DNA of 43,815 nt from JBCCTJ01 sp039198585 (GTDB lineage: Bacteria > Bacteroidota > Bacteroidia > Cytophagales > Amoebophilaceae): positions 1 to 43,815 of the forward strand of contig JBCCTJ010000002.1 of NCBI GenBank assembly GCA_039198585.1. Direction: 5' to 3'. The notes under the pieces were generated by a model that searched no databases, was not told the origin of the DNA, and saw only the letters and a list, made by a program, of their open reading frames with translations. Shown piece after piece: positions 36,021 through 43,815 of the stretch. The translations under genes and the position numbers were made by a program. Positions within the stretch are counted from its first letter, which is position 1, and each line of letters begins with the position of its first letter.

Positions 36021-36895
36021 TTAATTATGTTTTTTTGTAAGGTATTGAAAGTTGACTACTGCATATTTCTGCCAATTATTGGCTTCGAAGTCTTTAATAA
36101 TCATAAAATCAAATCAAGTAAATTTTTTTCTTTTTCAAAGCTAACTTTGGTTTTAGTGATCTTCCGAATTTGCCTATTCAAATTCTCAATCGAGTTGGTT
36201 GTATATATCATACATCTGACTTCGACAGAATAATCTATATACGTCAAATAATCATCAATATAGTCCTCATCAAGCCATTGGGTTACTGTACGTCCATACG
36301 CTTCTTTCCACTCACCTACAAAATTTTTTATCTTAGCACGAGCTTTTTGTTTGCTATTTTCGAGACTAAAATTATTGAATGCTTCTTTCAAATCAGAAGA
36401 AAAAGCACTTTTGTCTCTAGGTCTTACTTTGTTGAGTAAACTGACGTTGTCAGTGGACTACACATTTCTGAATATTTGTCGATGGATAACGCTTGCTGGC
36501 TTCTTCAGAAAAATGGGGGTATACTATCCGAAACTATAAGATCTACTTGCTCCACACCTCTCTTTCGAAGCTTATGAAGGGATTCTCCCCATACTTTACT
36601 GCTCTCTCTTGTATTGTTATCTTTAACACCATAAATAATATGTACAGCTTTTTTGCTATAACTATTAGCTCGTTTCAAGTTAGTGTAAAGAGCATCACAA
36701 TAGATAACCTTGTAATTAGCATCTAACGGTCTTTTTTTCTACTTTTTTCGCATGTCATGAAAGGCTACCTTTGCTTCAGGTAGGAAAGTAGATGTAGGCC
36801 CTTTTTTATTATCTTTAAGATTCGTAAAATTTGCAATTTTCTTACAAGGTAGGGATTTATACATCTTTCTTGTATCGCTCTCCAAAAACAATTGA
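36021..36895 (-). pseudogene. Second IS256/mutator-type transposase, frameshifted
   Basis: Minus-strand fragments in changing frames assemble into the family's order: KKIANFTNLKDNKKGPTS, CDALYTNLKRANSYSKKAVH, then WGESLHKLRKRGVEQVDLIVSDS (near 36.55 kb), EEASKRYPSTNIQKCVVH, and the longest open part (36101-36391) with SDLKEAFNNFSLENSK and the hallmark YTTNSIENLNRQIRKITKTK. The C terminus NNWQKYAVVNFQYLTKKHN ends at 36021 after one more frame change. This copy belongs to a different subgroup from the element at 15.2 kb, and no terminal inverted repeats matching that element were found here. It is not functional. Confidence 0.75.
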
Positions 36896-37185
36896 TGTTA
36901 TCTCTCTAAATCTTGAGGAACAAAAAATGAGAAAAATAATTGAAAAATCGAAGTTCAGTGTATCTTCCAGATGATATTTAATTAAATATCCCATTTTTTA
37001 TCTACTTGTTTGAATTTGGGGGTATTTCTACCTATAAGCTACCTATTATTTACTAGATGACAGCAAAATTAGATGTTTTTTTAGACTATTTTTTTATTAC
37101 CCGAATACAGGGTGCTGGATAGGTTTGAGCAGAAGCCTTGCTTACCTACTCAGCTAATAACTTTTTATGAGGTGGATAAAAAGAA
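36896..37185. other. Spacer between transposase remnant and prfB
   Basis: AT-rich, with no gene. It presumably contains the upstream end of the decayed element and the downstream region of prfB. No hairpin strong enough to call a terminator was found. Confidence 0.4.
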
Positions 37186-38287
37186 TTAGTTTGATGACCT
37201 ACTTCCAGATGTTAATAGGTATGCCTGAATCAGATGATCTAAATTGCCATTTAATATGCTGTCTACATTTTTTTCTTGATAAGAACTGCGACGATCTTTA
37301 ACTAATTTATAGGGATGTAAAATATAGTTACGTATTTGAGATCCAAACTCTATATCTTTCTCTGTTTGTAAGCTAATTTGTTTGGCTGCCTCTTTTTCTT
37401 CATCAGCTTTTTTCTGTAGTTTGATTCTTAAAATTTGGAGAGCTCGCTGTTTGTTTTGTAATTGAGAACGTTCTTGTTGACATGCGACTATAATCCCACT
37501 TGGAATATGTTTTACACGAACTGCTGTTTCTACTTTATTAACGTTTTGCCCTCCTGCTCCTCCTGAGCGAAATGTAGACCAAACTAATTCTTTTTCATCT
37601 ATTACTATGGGAGTATCTTCTTCAAAATCTGCATAGACTTTGACAGCCGCAAAAGAAGTTTGACGCAAATTTTTAGCATTGAAAGGAGATAGGCGGACTA
37701 GTCTATGGACACCTTCTTCTCCTCGAAGATAGCCATAAGCATAATCCCCTTCTATGGCTATCATCGCTGACTTGATGCCTGCTATATCACCTGCTTGATA
37801 GGACACAGTTTTTACGCGATAATTTTTTTTCTCTGCCCACAAAGTGTACATTCTCAGTAACATGGCTGCCCAATCTTGACTTTCTGTACCTCCTGCTCCC
37901 GGATGAAAAGAGATAAAGGCACCTGCCTGATCATATTTTTCTCTCATCATTTGTTGCATCCGATGCTCTGTAAGCATTTGGGTCAATACTTCATAGGCTT
38001 TTGTGAGACTCTTTTCTTCTTCGGCATCTTCTAACCACAATTCGTAATTTAATAGAAGATCTTGAAATAGGGATTCCAATTTATTAAAAGCTTGTAAGAC
38101 TCCTCTTTTTTTGGTTAGTAACTGCATTATTTTTTTTGCTTGGCTGCTATCAACCCAAAAATCTGTAGATGCTGTTCTTAGCTCTAATATCTTTACTTCT
38201 TTTTGGATGTTGCTATAGTCAAAGATAATCTTTAAGCTGCTTGATTTCTTTTTCTAATTTGGTCAGTATATCCTGTGTAATTAACAT
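37186..38287 (-). CDS. prfB: Peptide chain release factor 2, with programmed +1 frameshift
   Basis: RF2 terminates translation at UGA and UAA. The gene is in two frames. An initial 22 codons start at the ATG at 38287 (MLITQDILTKLEKE...) and end at CTT TGA. Skipping the T of TGA lets reading continue through 31 further codons (DYSNIQKEVKILELRTA onward, then the FWVDSSQAKK block typical of RF2) into the long 313-codon frame. The joined product is 366 residues; E. coli RF2 is 365. It carries the stop-recognition tripeptide SPF at about 200-202 and the peptidyl-hydrolysis motif GGQ at about 245-247 in SGGAGGQNVNK. Reading only the 313-codon frame from 38127 would lose the N-terminal helices. Frameshifting at an in-frame UGA makes RF2 limit its own synthesis. 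Confidence 0.95.
38218..38224 (-). promoter_or_regulatory. prfB programmed frameshift site
   Basis: The minus strand reads CTTTGAC across codons 22-23, the canonical slippery heptamer of bacterial prfB. Zero-frame reading stops at TGA; a +1 slip on CTT continues with GAC. The Shine-Dalgarno-like AGGGGG that stimulates the shift in E. coli is not seen just upstream (AAAGATTAT), which fits the weak use of such sequences in Bacteroidetes. Confidence 0.93.
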
Positions 38288-38400
38288 AGCTAAGCATTGA
38301 TAATAATTCTACAAATATAAATTAAGATTCAAAAAAAATTTATTTTACAATTTTGTATTCTGTTACGCATTGTAGTGATTGGTTCCTGCTGACAGAATAA

Positions 38401-39708
38401 TTATTCTATTATAGCTTTACCTATTGGGCAGTAAGCACATTTTTTACTAGCGCAAAGCTGCTGAAATAGCTCTATAGCACCTTGTGACTCAAAGGCGCTT
38501 TTAAGATTTATACCTTCTTTCTTCCACTTGCGTGTAACTGCATTGTCTTCTGCAGGTAGCGAATGTAATATCTGGATGGCTTTATTTAAATAAAAGAAAT
38601 CATGACGTAAAGCTCCATAAGCTACTAGTAAAGGAACCACTGTATTGATGACTATATTGCAGATACTTTTTTTTCCTAAACCAGCTACAGGAATCGGACT
38701 TTCTTTTCCAAAAAGATAATGAGATTGCCAATAGGGGGACTGATGGATCGCTAGTTTTTGATACATATCTTGCAGATTGAGGTTGATCAAAAAATGAAAA
38801 ATGTCAGGATATAGAGAAAGTATAGTAGCTAACTGTGCAATCCGAATAGTAGGGAAATTAGCTGGCCTTAACTGGCAGAAATTCCATGTATCATACTTCA
38901 TAGGAACTTTGAGCTTGTATTTTTTACTAAGCTTCTGATATATATTACTAAGTTGCTGCTTGTACTTATTAGTACTATTGACCTCCTTAGATACAAAACC
39001 AGCTTGTCCGAGTAATAGCGCTTCTATTACTGATAGATTCTTATGATTGGCATGAATAGCCTGAATAGGAATTTGCTTGCTCAAAGCTAACAAAGAGCTA
39101 CTGTTTGCTTTGAAACCAAAGTTTTGTGATAACAGCTGGTAGGCTGTACTATTAGAATCTTCGTTATTATCCTTCCAAGTTTGGATAATAATACTCGCTT
39201 TTCTTTGGAGACGACTTTTAGCATAAAAGTGAACTGTTTTTTCCCATTTCTTATAAAATCTGGATAAATGGGCCCTACAAAGGATAGGACTTTGATGAGA
39301 CATGAGTCTTTGATAGTAGGTTATTAAATTCTGGTCAATAAAAGAAGAAAGCTCTAAAGTAGGTATTAGCTCAATTGCTTGCTGCTCCAATTTGGCTACT
39401 TGATTAGTTTTCCATACTACGTGCAGAATGATATTTTGGTAAGCACTATTATCATTGTGGCCATGTTTATACCATGCTGCACTTTCGGTGTGGATTTCTA
39501 TAGATCCATAGAAATCTATGTTTTCTATTCGTATATGCGCACTGTGAAAGTCTGGACCTCCGTGCTGAGTAGGTACACCAGGTTTGATAACTGCTAATGC
39601 CTTGCCTTTAGTAGTGTATAAAGGATATTTTGTAGAACAAAATTGGGCGCTCCATATGTAATGCAATATTTTTTCCTGCATGAGATGTTTCTTGGATTCA
39701 ACACACAA
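38401..39708 (-). CDS. DUF2851 family protein
   Basis: A protein of 435 residues (426 if it starts at the ATG at 39681, MQEKILHYIW, which I think more likely). It matches the uncharacterised DUF2851 family that is widespread in Bacteroidetes: an early LHYIWSAQFC, the block GVPTQHGGPDFHSAHIRI, GSIEIHTESAAWYKHGH, and a C-terminal cysteine cluster CASKKCAYCPIG. No catalytic role has been assigned to the family. The N-terminal block has a PDF...EIH pattern that could belong to a nuclease-like fold, but that is a guess. It lies between prfB and aspS on the same strand. Confidence 0.85.
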   Translation of the reverse strand: MCVESKKHLMQEKILHYIWSAQFCSTKYPLYTTKGKALAVIKPGVPTQHGGPDFHSAHIRIENIDFYGSIEIHTESAAWYKHGHNDNSAYQNIILHVVWKTNQVAKLEQQAIELIPTLELSSFIDQNLITYYQRLMSHQSPILCRAHLSRFYKKWEKTVHFYAKSRLQRKASIIIQTWKDNNEDSNSTAYQLLSQNFGFKANSSSLLALSKQIPIQAIHANHKNLSVIEALLLGQAGFVSKEVNSTNKYKQQLSNIYQKLSKKYKLKVPMKYDTWNFCQLRPANFPTIRIAQLATILSLYPDIFHFLINLNLQDMYQKLAIHQSPYWQSHYLFGKESPIPVAGLGKKSICNIVINTVVPLLVAYGALRHDFFYLNKAIQILHSLPAEDNAVTRKWKKEGINLKSAFESQGAIELFQQLCASKKCAYCPIGKAIIE

Positions 39709-39774
39709 TATATAATTTGCTTTTTTATGATCTTACTGTTATTTCTATATTCTTTTTGTAGGCAGCCTCTTTAA

Positions 39775-41502
39775 TTAAGTTGTCTGTTTATCTGGGATTA
39801 GACTAGGAGCTTCAATCATTACATCGCGACCCGCATTATTTTTAGGAAATGCAATATAGTCTCTTATCGAGTTACCTCCACCTAGTAGCCAGCAAATACG
39901 ATCCATGCCTAGTGCAATACCTCCGTGTGGAGGAGATCCATAAGTAAATGCTTTAGTTAGAAATCCAAACTGTTCTTGGGATACTTTTTCAGAAAAACCT
40001 AGAATAGCTAATATTTTTTTTTGCATCTCTTGCTGATTGATCCTAATAGAGCCTCCTCCGATCTCATATCCATTGATTATCATATCATAAGCCCTAGCGC
40101 GTACTTGATCTGGATTTGTTGCAAGTAGTCCTATGTCGCTAGGGTTAGGGGCTGTAAAAAGATGATGTAAAGCATGGTAGCGCTCTTTTTCTTGATTCCA
40201 TTCTAAAAGAGGGAAGTCTGTCACCCAGATTGGCATATATTCATCAATAGGTGATAATTTAGCTACTTTAGCTACTTCTAAGCGTAAACTTCCCAATGCT
40301 TTATATACCATATCACCATGTCCTCCCAGTAGAATAAGCAAATCCCCAGGGGTAGCATTACCTGCTTGAAGCCAGCTAGTATAGTCGGCTATACTATACC
40401 ATTTGTCTAGAGAAGATAGGATTTTATTATCACTTTTGTATTTGACATAACAAGGACATGCTACATTAGGGAAATTTTCTTTTAAGAAATCACGTAAATG
40501 GTCTAGTTGTTTTCTGCTATAATTGGCACCTCCTTTTAAGACAATACTAAGTACATACGAAGACTCATCGAATAAAGAGAAGCCTTTCCCTTTTGCTGAT
40601 GATGTTAAATCTATCAAAGGCATTCCCCATCGTAAGTCTGGTTTATCTGTACCATAATAAGCCATTGCATCTGCATAGGTTATCCTTGGGAATGGTGCTA
40701 ATTCTATTTGTTTTACTTGTTTGAAAATAAACTGAACTAACCCTTCAAAAATAGTTTGCACTTCTTGTTCATCTACAAAAGATATTTCTGCATCAATTTG
40801 CGTAAATTCAGGCTGTCGATCTGCACGCAAATCTTCATCTCGAAAGCATTTAACAATCTGGTAATAGCGATCTAATCCTGCTACCATCAAAAGCTGTTTG
40901 AATATTTGAGGAGACTGTGGCAGTGCATAGTAATATCCAGGATGGATCCGAGAAGGAACTACAAAGTCACGCGCCCCTTCAGGTGTAGACTTAATTAAAG
41001 TTGGTGTTTCTACTTCTATGAAGTTTTGTTGGTTCAAATAATGTCGTACTAGCTGATTGACTTGATGACGAAGCAGTAGATTTTGTTGCATAGAAGGTCT
41101 TCGTAAATCTAAAAACCGATATTGCATACGCAGCTCTTCACCTCCATCAGTTGACTCTTCTATCAAGAAAGGCGGTAGTTTGGCAGAGTTTAGTATCTCA
41201 ATGGTTAGAATACGCACCTCAATATCACCTGTAGACAATGCTGCATTCTTATTAATCCGCTCGACTACTTCTCCTTTGACTTGTACTACGTACTCTCTTC
41301 CAAGCGTGCGTGCTTGTGCGAAAATAGTATGATCAGTAATCCCCTCTTCCAATAACAATTGTGTAACTCCATACCTATCTCTCAGGTCTATCCACATAAG
41401 TGCACCTTTGTTACGTATATTCTTAATCCAGCCACATAGCGTAACAGTCATATTGATATGGTTCAAGCGTAGTTCACCACACGTATGGGTTCTCATCATC
41501 AT
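39775..41502 (-). CDS. aspS: Aspartate-tRNA ligase
   Basis: A 575-residue class II aminoacyl-tRNA synthetase. It has an N-terminal anticodon-binding OB domain (LCGWIKNIRNKGALMWIDLRD), class II motif 1 (FIEVETPTLIKSTPEGARDFVV), motif 2 (FRDEDLRADRQPEFTQIDAEI), the bacterial GAD insertion domain, and motif 3 (GIALGMDRICWLLGG). The length matches the bacterial type (~590). The ATG at 41502 overlaps the stop of tsaE by four bases (ATGA), implying translational coupling; two more in-frame ATGs follow directly. Confidence 0.97.
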   Translation of the reverse strand: MMMRTHTCGELRLNHINMTVTLCGWIKNIRNKGALMWIDLRDRYGVTQLLLEEGITDHTIFAQARTLGREYVVQVKGEVVERINKNAALSTGDIEVRILTIEILNSAKLPPFLIEESTDGGEELRMQYRFLDLRRPSMQQNLLLRHQVNQLVRHYLNQQNFIEVETPTLIKSTPEGARDFVVPSRIHPGYYYALPQSPQIFKQLLMVAGLDRYYQIVKCFRDEDLRADRQPEFTQIDAEISFVDEQEVQTIFEGLVQFIFKQVKQIELAPFPRITYADAMAYYGTDKPDLRWGMPLIDLTSSAKGKGFSLFDESSYVLSIVLKGGANYSRKQLDHLRDFLKENFPNVACPCYVKYKSDNKILSSLDKWYSIADYTSWLQAGNATPGDLLILLGGHGDMVYKALGSLRLEVAKVAKLSPIDEYMPIWVTDFPLLEWNQEKERYHALHHLFTAPNPSDIGLLATNPDQVRARAYDMIINGYEIGGGSIRINQQEMQKKILAILGFSEKVSQEQFGFLTKAFTYGSPPHGGIALGMDRICWLLGGGNSIRDYIAFPKNNAGRDVMIEAPSLIPDKQTT

Positions 41503-41954
41503 CGTTGTTTTGGATTAATTAGGCTGACTATTACTTTTCGTCCTTGTTCGAGATTGCTAATACGAAATAATAGATAAGGGTGCAAAATATAAGAAAGTAC
41601 TTGCTCAGGCCACTCTATGAAAAAATAACTTCCTGATTCTAAATAATAGTCTATACCTATCTCTTGTAATTCCTGTTGATTTTTGATACGATATAAATCA
41701 GCATGATAAATAGAGTTTCCTGATTGAGTTTGATAGCTATTAACCAATGAAAAGGTAGGACTTGTCACTTTTTCTTGAACTTGTAATGCTTTACATAAAT
41801 ACTGAATAGAAGTGGTTTTACCTACTCCTAGGTTGCCTTCAAAGCACCAAATCATAATACTAGCATTTTGTCGAATCAATGCTGACATAATATTATGCCA
41901 CTCTTTAGGGGTGGTAACTTGATAGGCCCATTCTTTTTTCCTGAGCTTGTTCAT
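41499..41954 (-). CDS. tsaE: tRNA N6-threonylcarbamoyladenosine ATPase TsaE
   Basis: A 151-residue P-loop protein needed with TsaB, TsaC and TsaD to make t6A at position 37 of ANN-decoding tRNAs. Walker A is GNLGVGKTT near residue 47, followed by the family's switch region VTSPTFSLVNSYQT, then IYHADLYRIKNQQELQEIG and FIEWPEQV. The length is normal. Its stop overlaps the aspS start. The gene faces away from the secreted repeat protein, so the 260 bases upstream hold two divergent promoters. Confidence 0.93.
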   Translation of the reverse strand: MNKLRKKEWAYQVTTPKEWHNIMSALIRQNASIMIWCFEGNLGVGKTTSIQYLCKALQVQEKVTSPTFSLVNSYQTQSGNSIYHADLYRIKNQQELQEIGIDYYLESGSYFFIEWPEQVLSYILHPYLLFRISNLEQGRKVIVSLINPKQR

Positions 41955-42214
41955 TATGATACTTTAACCAACTTAAAAATAAATTACAGTAAGATACAAT
42001 GATAATACTTCTATCAAACACACAAATGAAAAATCTAAACCTTTTTTACAATACCTAAATGCCCTAATCTGTATAAAATCTACAAGTATCAGCAATTATT
42101 GTATTGATTAATTACGTTATAGTGTGTTATTATTTTTTTATAACAAAAAATTTCTTACTTTTTCACCATTGTTTTTTTTAAAGTATCAATAACTACCATA
42201 AAAACCTTTTTACT

Positions 42215-43815
42215 ATGTATCATTTATTAATTGGCCTACTTAGCTTTTTTGTTAATACTTCTCAAAGTGATTTACAAGACACTATTGTTTTATCTGATTC
42301 TCTGACTTCTTTCAACCATAAGCAAGCAGATGATAAATATCGTCGTTTAACATCTGTTTATGATGCCGTTTGGTCAGATAATGACCAGGTTTTATATGAA
42401 AAAGGTGATGAATTTCCTGTCAATACCGATACTTCTTTCGATCAAATATTACCTGACGTAGCCACCTTTTCTGATAGAAGTTTTATAGCTATATGGGAAG
42501 ATTTTTTTGGTATATCTGGGCGCATTATGAGGAGTAATAGTAGTGAAATAATATCGCAATTTACAGTAAGTTTGCCTAGTAGTATACTAGACTATGCAGG
42601 TAGTGTATCCAGCTTTTCAAATGATCAATTTGTAGTATGTTGGGCTGCTATTGATGGCATTTCTAGTGTTGTTAGATTGCAGCTATTCTACAAAAATGCA
42701 ACTAGAATAGGTATTCCCATAGACGTTGCTAGCTACCCGAATGGAGATCCAATACACACGGCTATTGTAACATTTGCTAGTGGAGAATTTGCTGTAGCGT
42801 GGTCTGCTACTGGTGGATCTGACACGAATAGCTATGGAGTTTATACGCAGGTTTTTGCTAATAATGGTACAGCCCTTGGCGCTATATTACAGGCCAATAA
42901 CTACACCACTATGGCACAGCAAGTACCTAGGCTCACTGCCATTCCCTCTACAAGAAACTATGTAGTCACTTGGGAAAGTGAAGCACAGGACACGTCTGGC
43001 TTTGGAACTTATGCTACAGTAATATCCTTAGATCAACAGATAATTGTTAGTGAATTTTTAGTAGCAACCTCGATAACTGACAATCAAGTTTCTCCTAATG
43101 TAGTGGCTTTTTCTGATGCTTCTTTCTTGATTGGGTGGGATAGTTACGATACGACTCTTGGGGAGTACTTATTCTTAGGTCAATTTTTCTATCGGAATGG
43201 AACCAAAAAAGGATTGCCATTCACCATATTAGGCACAAGAGGAAAAACATTTCATAGTAACTTTAACCCTATTTATGCCGAAGAAAACCCTCCTAGTATA
43301 CAAGTATTAGCTAATAATCAGTTCTTGGTTGTATTTCATAATACTACATCAGGTAATGCAGATGTTTATGGACAGATTTTTTCTTCTGAAGGTAATCGAC
43401 TAGGAACTACTTTTCTTATTAATGATCATCTGCCTGGTGACCAAGCTTATCCTTTTGTTGATGCCTCATCTGATAATTGTATTATTGTACTCTGGACAAC
43501 AGACGGGCAAGATGGAGATGGACAAGGAATTTATGGAAAATCGTTTAGTTTAGGAACAGCTAGCCCTACTATTTCTCCTACTGATAATCCAACATTGAAC
43601 CCAACATTAGGAACTACTTCTCCTAGTTTATCACCTACCTTACCGAGCCTATCTCCGACTTCTAATCCAAGTACATCGCCAAGCATTAATCCTACATTCG
43701 GACCGAGCCTATCTACAACTTCCCATCCAAGCACATCACCAAGCATTAATCCTACATTCGGACCGAGCCTATCTCCGACTTCCCATCCAAGTGCATCGCC
43801 AAGCATTAATCCTAC
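42215..43815 (+). CDS. Large secreted repeat protein (partial, runs off the window)
   Basis: One frame stays open from the ATG at 42215 to the end of the window (533 codons, no stop). A short signal peptide (MYHLLIGLLSFFVNTSQS) is followed by about 430 residues made of imperfect ~60-70-residue repeats. Each has a pattern like FAVAWSATGGSDTNSYGVYTQVF, VVTWESEAQDTSGFGTYA, LVVFHNTTSGNADVYGQIF and IIVLWTTDGQDGDGQGIYG, with aspartate/glycine-rich turns. These resemble repeats of bacterial surface and beta-propeller-like proteins. From about residue 450 the protein becomes Pro/Ser/Thr-rich and then a perfect-period 20-residue repeat (SPSINPTFGPSLS core). It is probably surface-exposed or released; ligand unknown. 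Its C terminus lies outside the window. Confidence 0.8.
   Translation, partial: MYHLLIGLLSFFVNTSQSDLQDTIVLSDSLTSFNHKQADDKYRRLTSVYDAVWSDNDQVLYEKGDEFPVNTDTSFDQILPDVATFSDRSFIAIWEDFFGISGRIMRSNSSEIISQFTVSLPSSILDYAGSVSSFSNDQFVVCWAAIDGISSVVRLQLFYKNATRIGIPIDVASYPNGDPIHTAIVTFASGEFAVAWSATGGSDTNSYGVYTQVFANNGTALGAILQANNYTTMAQQVPRLTAIPSTRNYVVTWESEAQDTSGFGTYATVISLDQQIIVSEFLVATSITDNQVSPNVVAFSDASFLIGWDSYDTTLGEYLFLGQFFYRNGTKKGLPFTILGTRGKTFHSNFNPIYAEENPPSIQVLANNQFLVVFHNTTSGNADVYGQIFSSEGNRLGTTFLINDHLPGDQAYPFVDASSDNCIIVLWTTDGQDGDGQGIYGKSFSLGTASPTISPTDNPTLNPTLGTTSPSLSPTLPSLSPTSNPSTSPSINPTFGPSLSTTSHPSTSPSINPTFGPSLSPTSHPSASPSINP
43641..43815 (+). repeat. Tandem 60-base coding repeat
   Basis: Almost three copies of a 60-base unit in phase with the reading frame, each encoding 20 residues of Pro/Ser/Thr with one Phe-Gly. 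Copies differ by a few bases, both silent and amino-acid-changing (for example Asn/His and Thr/Ala). It continues past the window edge, so the copy number is unknown. Confidence 0.92.

Noticed and set aside
43531..43806. A 91-codon minus-strand frame of Gly/Val/Leu repeats
   Set aside because: It is the antisense of the 60-base repeats in the secreted protein; the repeat periodicity keeps it open.
43641..43815. Possible CRISPR array in the 60-base repeats
   Set aside because: The repeats are directly contiguous with no unique spacers, and they are in frame with a coding sequence.

Overview
The window is AT-rich bacterial chromosome with ordinary housekeeping genes interrupted by insertion-sequence debris and by eukaryote-like genes. 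Three things point to a Bacteroidetes host-associated bacterium close to 'Candidatus Amoebophilus asiaticus' (an Acanthamoeba endosymbiont; the sister genus Cardinium is the alternative). First, the sigma factor is short and lacks region 1.1, and there is a DUF2851 protein, both typical of Bacteroidetes. Second, ribosome-binding sites are weak or absent. Third, there are eukaryotic-type ubiquitin-specific proteases (USPs), IS256-type elements and signal-peptide-bearing AAA ATPases. The assignment rests on gene content only.

Layout. 0.4-5.6 kb (+): an AraC-type regulator, then rpsO-pnp-sigma factor-trxB, closed by a clear intrinsic terminator. 5.7-9.0 kb (+): a membrane-anchored AAA ATPase and an ABC exporter. 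9.2-14.7 kb (-): a HIT protein, a sterol-desaturase-type hydroxylase and secA. 14.9-17.7 kb: a decayed IS256-family element with both inverted repeats, apparently inserted in a small membrane-protein gene, then a Ham1-type NTP pyrophosphatase and a solitary IS end. 17.7-21.7 kb (-): atpBEFHA, with atpG missing from its usual place after atpA. 21.9-23.5 kb (-): a membrane-anchored aldehyde dehydrogenase. 23.7-35.0 kb (-): lon-hslU and three tandem related proteins in a tightly spaced set; two carry complete USP catalytic cores and the third has only the shared N-terminal domain. 35.3-35.5 kb: tRNA-Gly and tRNA-Leu, followed by 1.7 kb of transposase wreckage. 37.2-42.0 kb (-): prfB with a programmed +1 frameshift, a DUF2851 protein, and tsaE overlapping aspS. 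42.2 kb to the end (+): a large secreted repeat protein that runs off the window.

The most unusual part is the USP cluster. Each of the three proteins starts with a hydrophobic export signal. A shared ~350-residue domain follows, and its last ~60 residues look like the C-terminal part of a USP fold without its catalytic histidine; then comes a transmembrane helix. Two of the three continue into a USP core with Cys box, QQD-type box, a UBA-like MGF segment and His box. The genes lie directly behind two ATP-dependent protease genes in apparently one transcription unit. USPs as such are known from Amoebophilus and Cardinium. The degenerate duplicated module, the catalytic-domain-less third member, and the linkage to lon/hslU are the parts that look worth following up.
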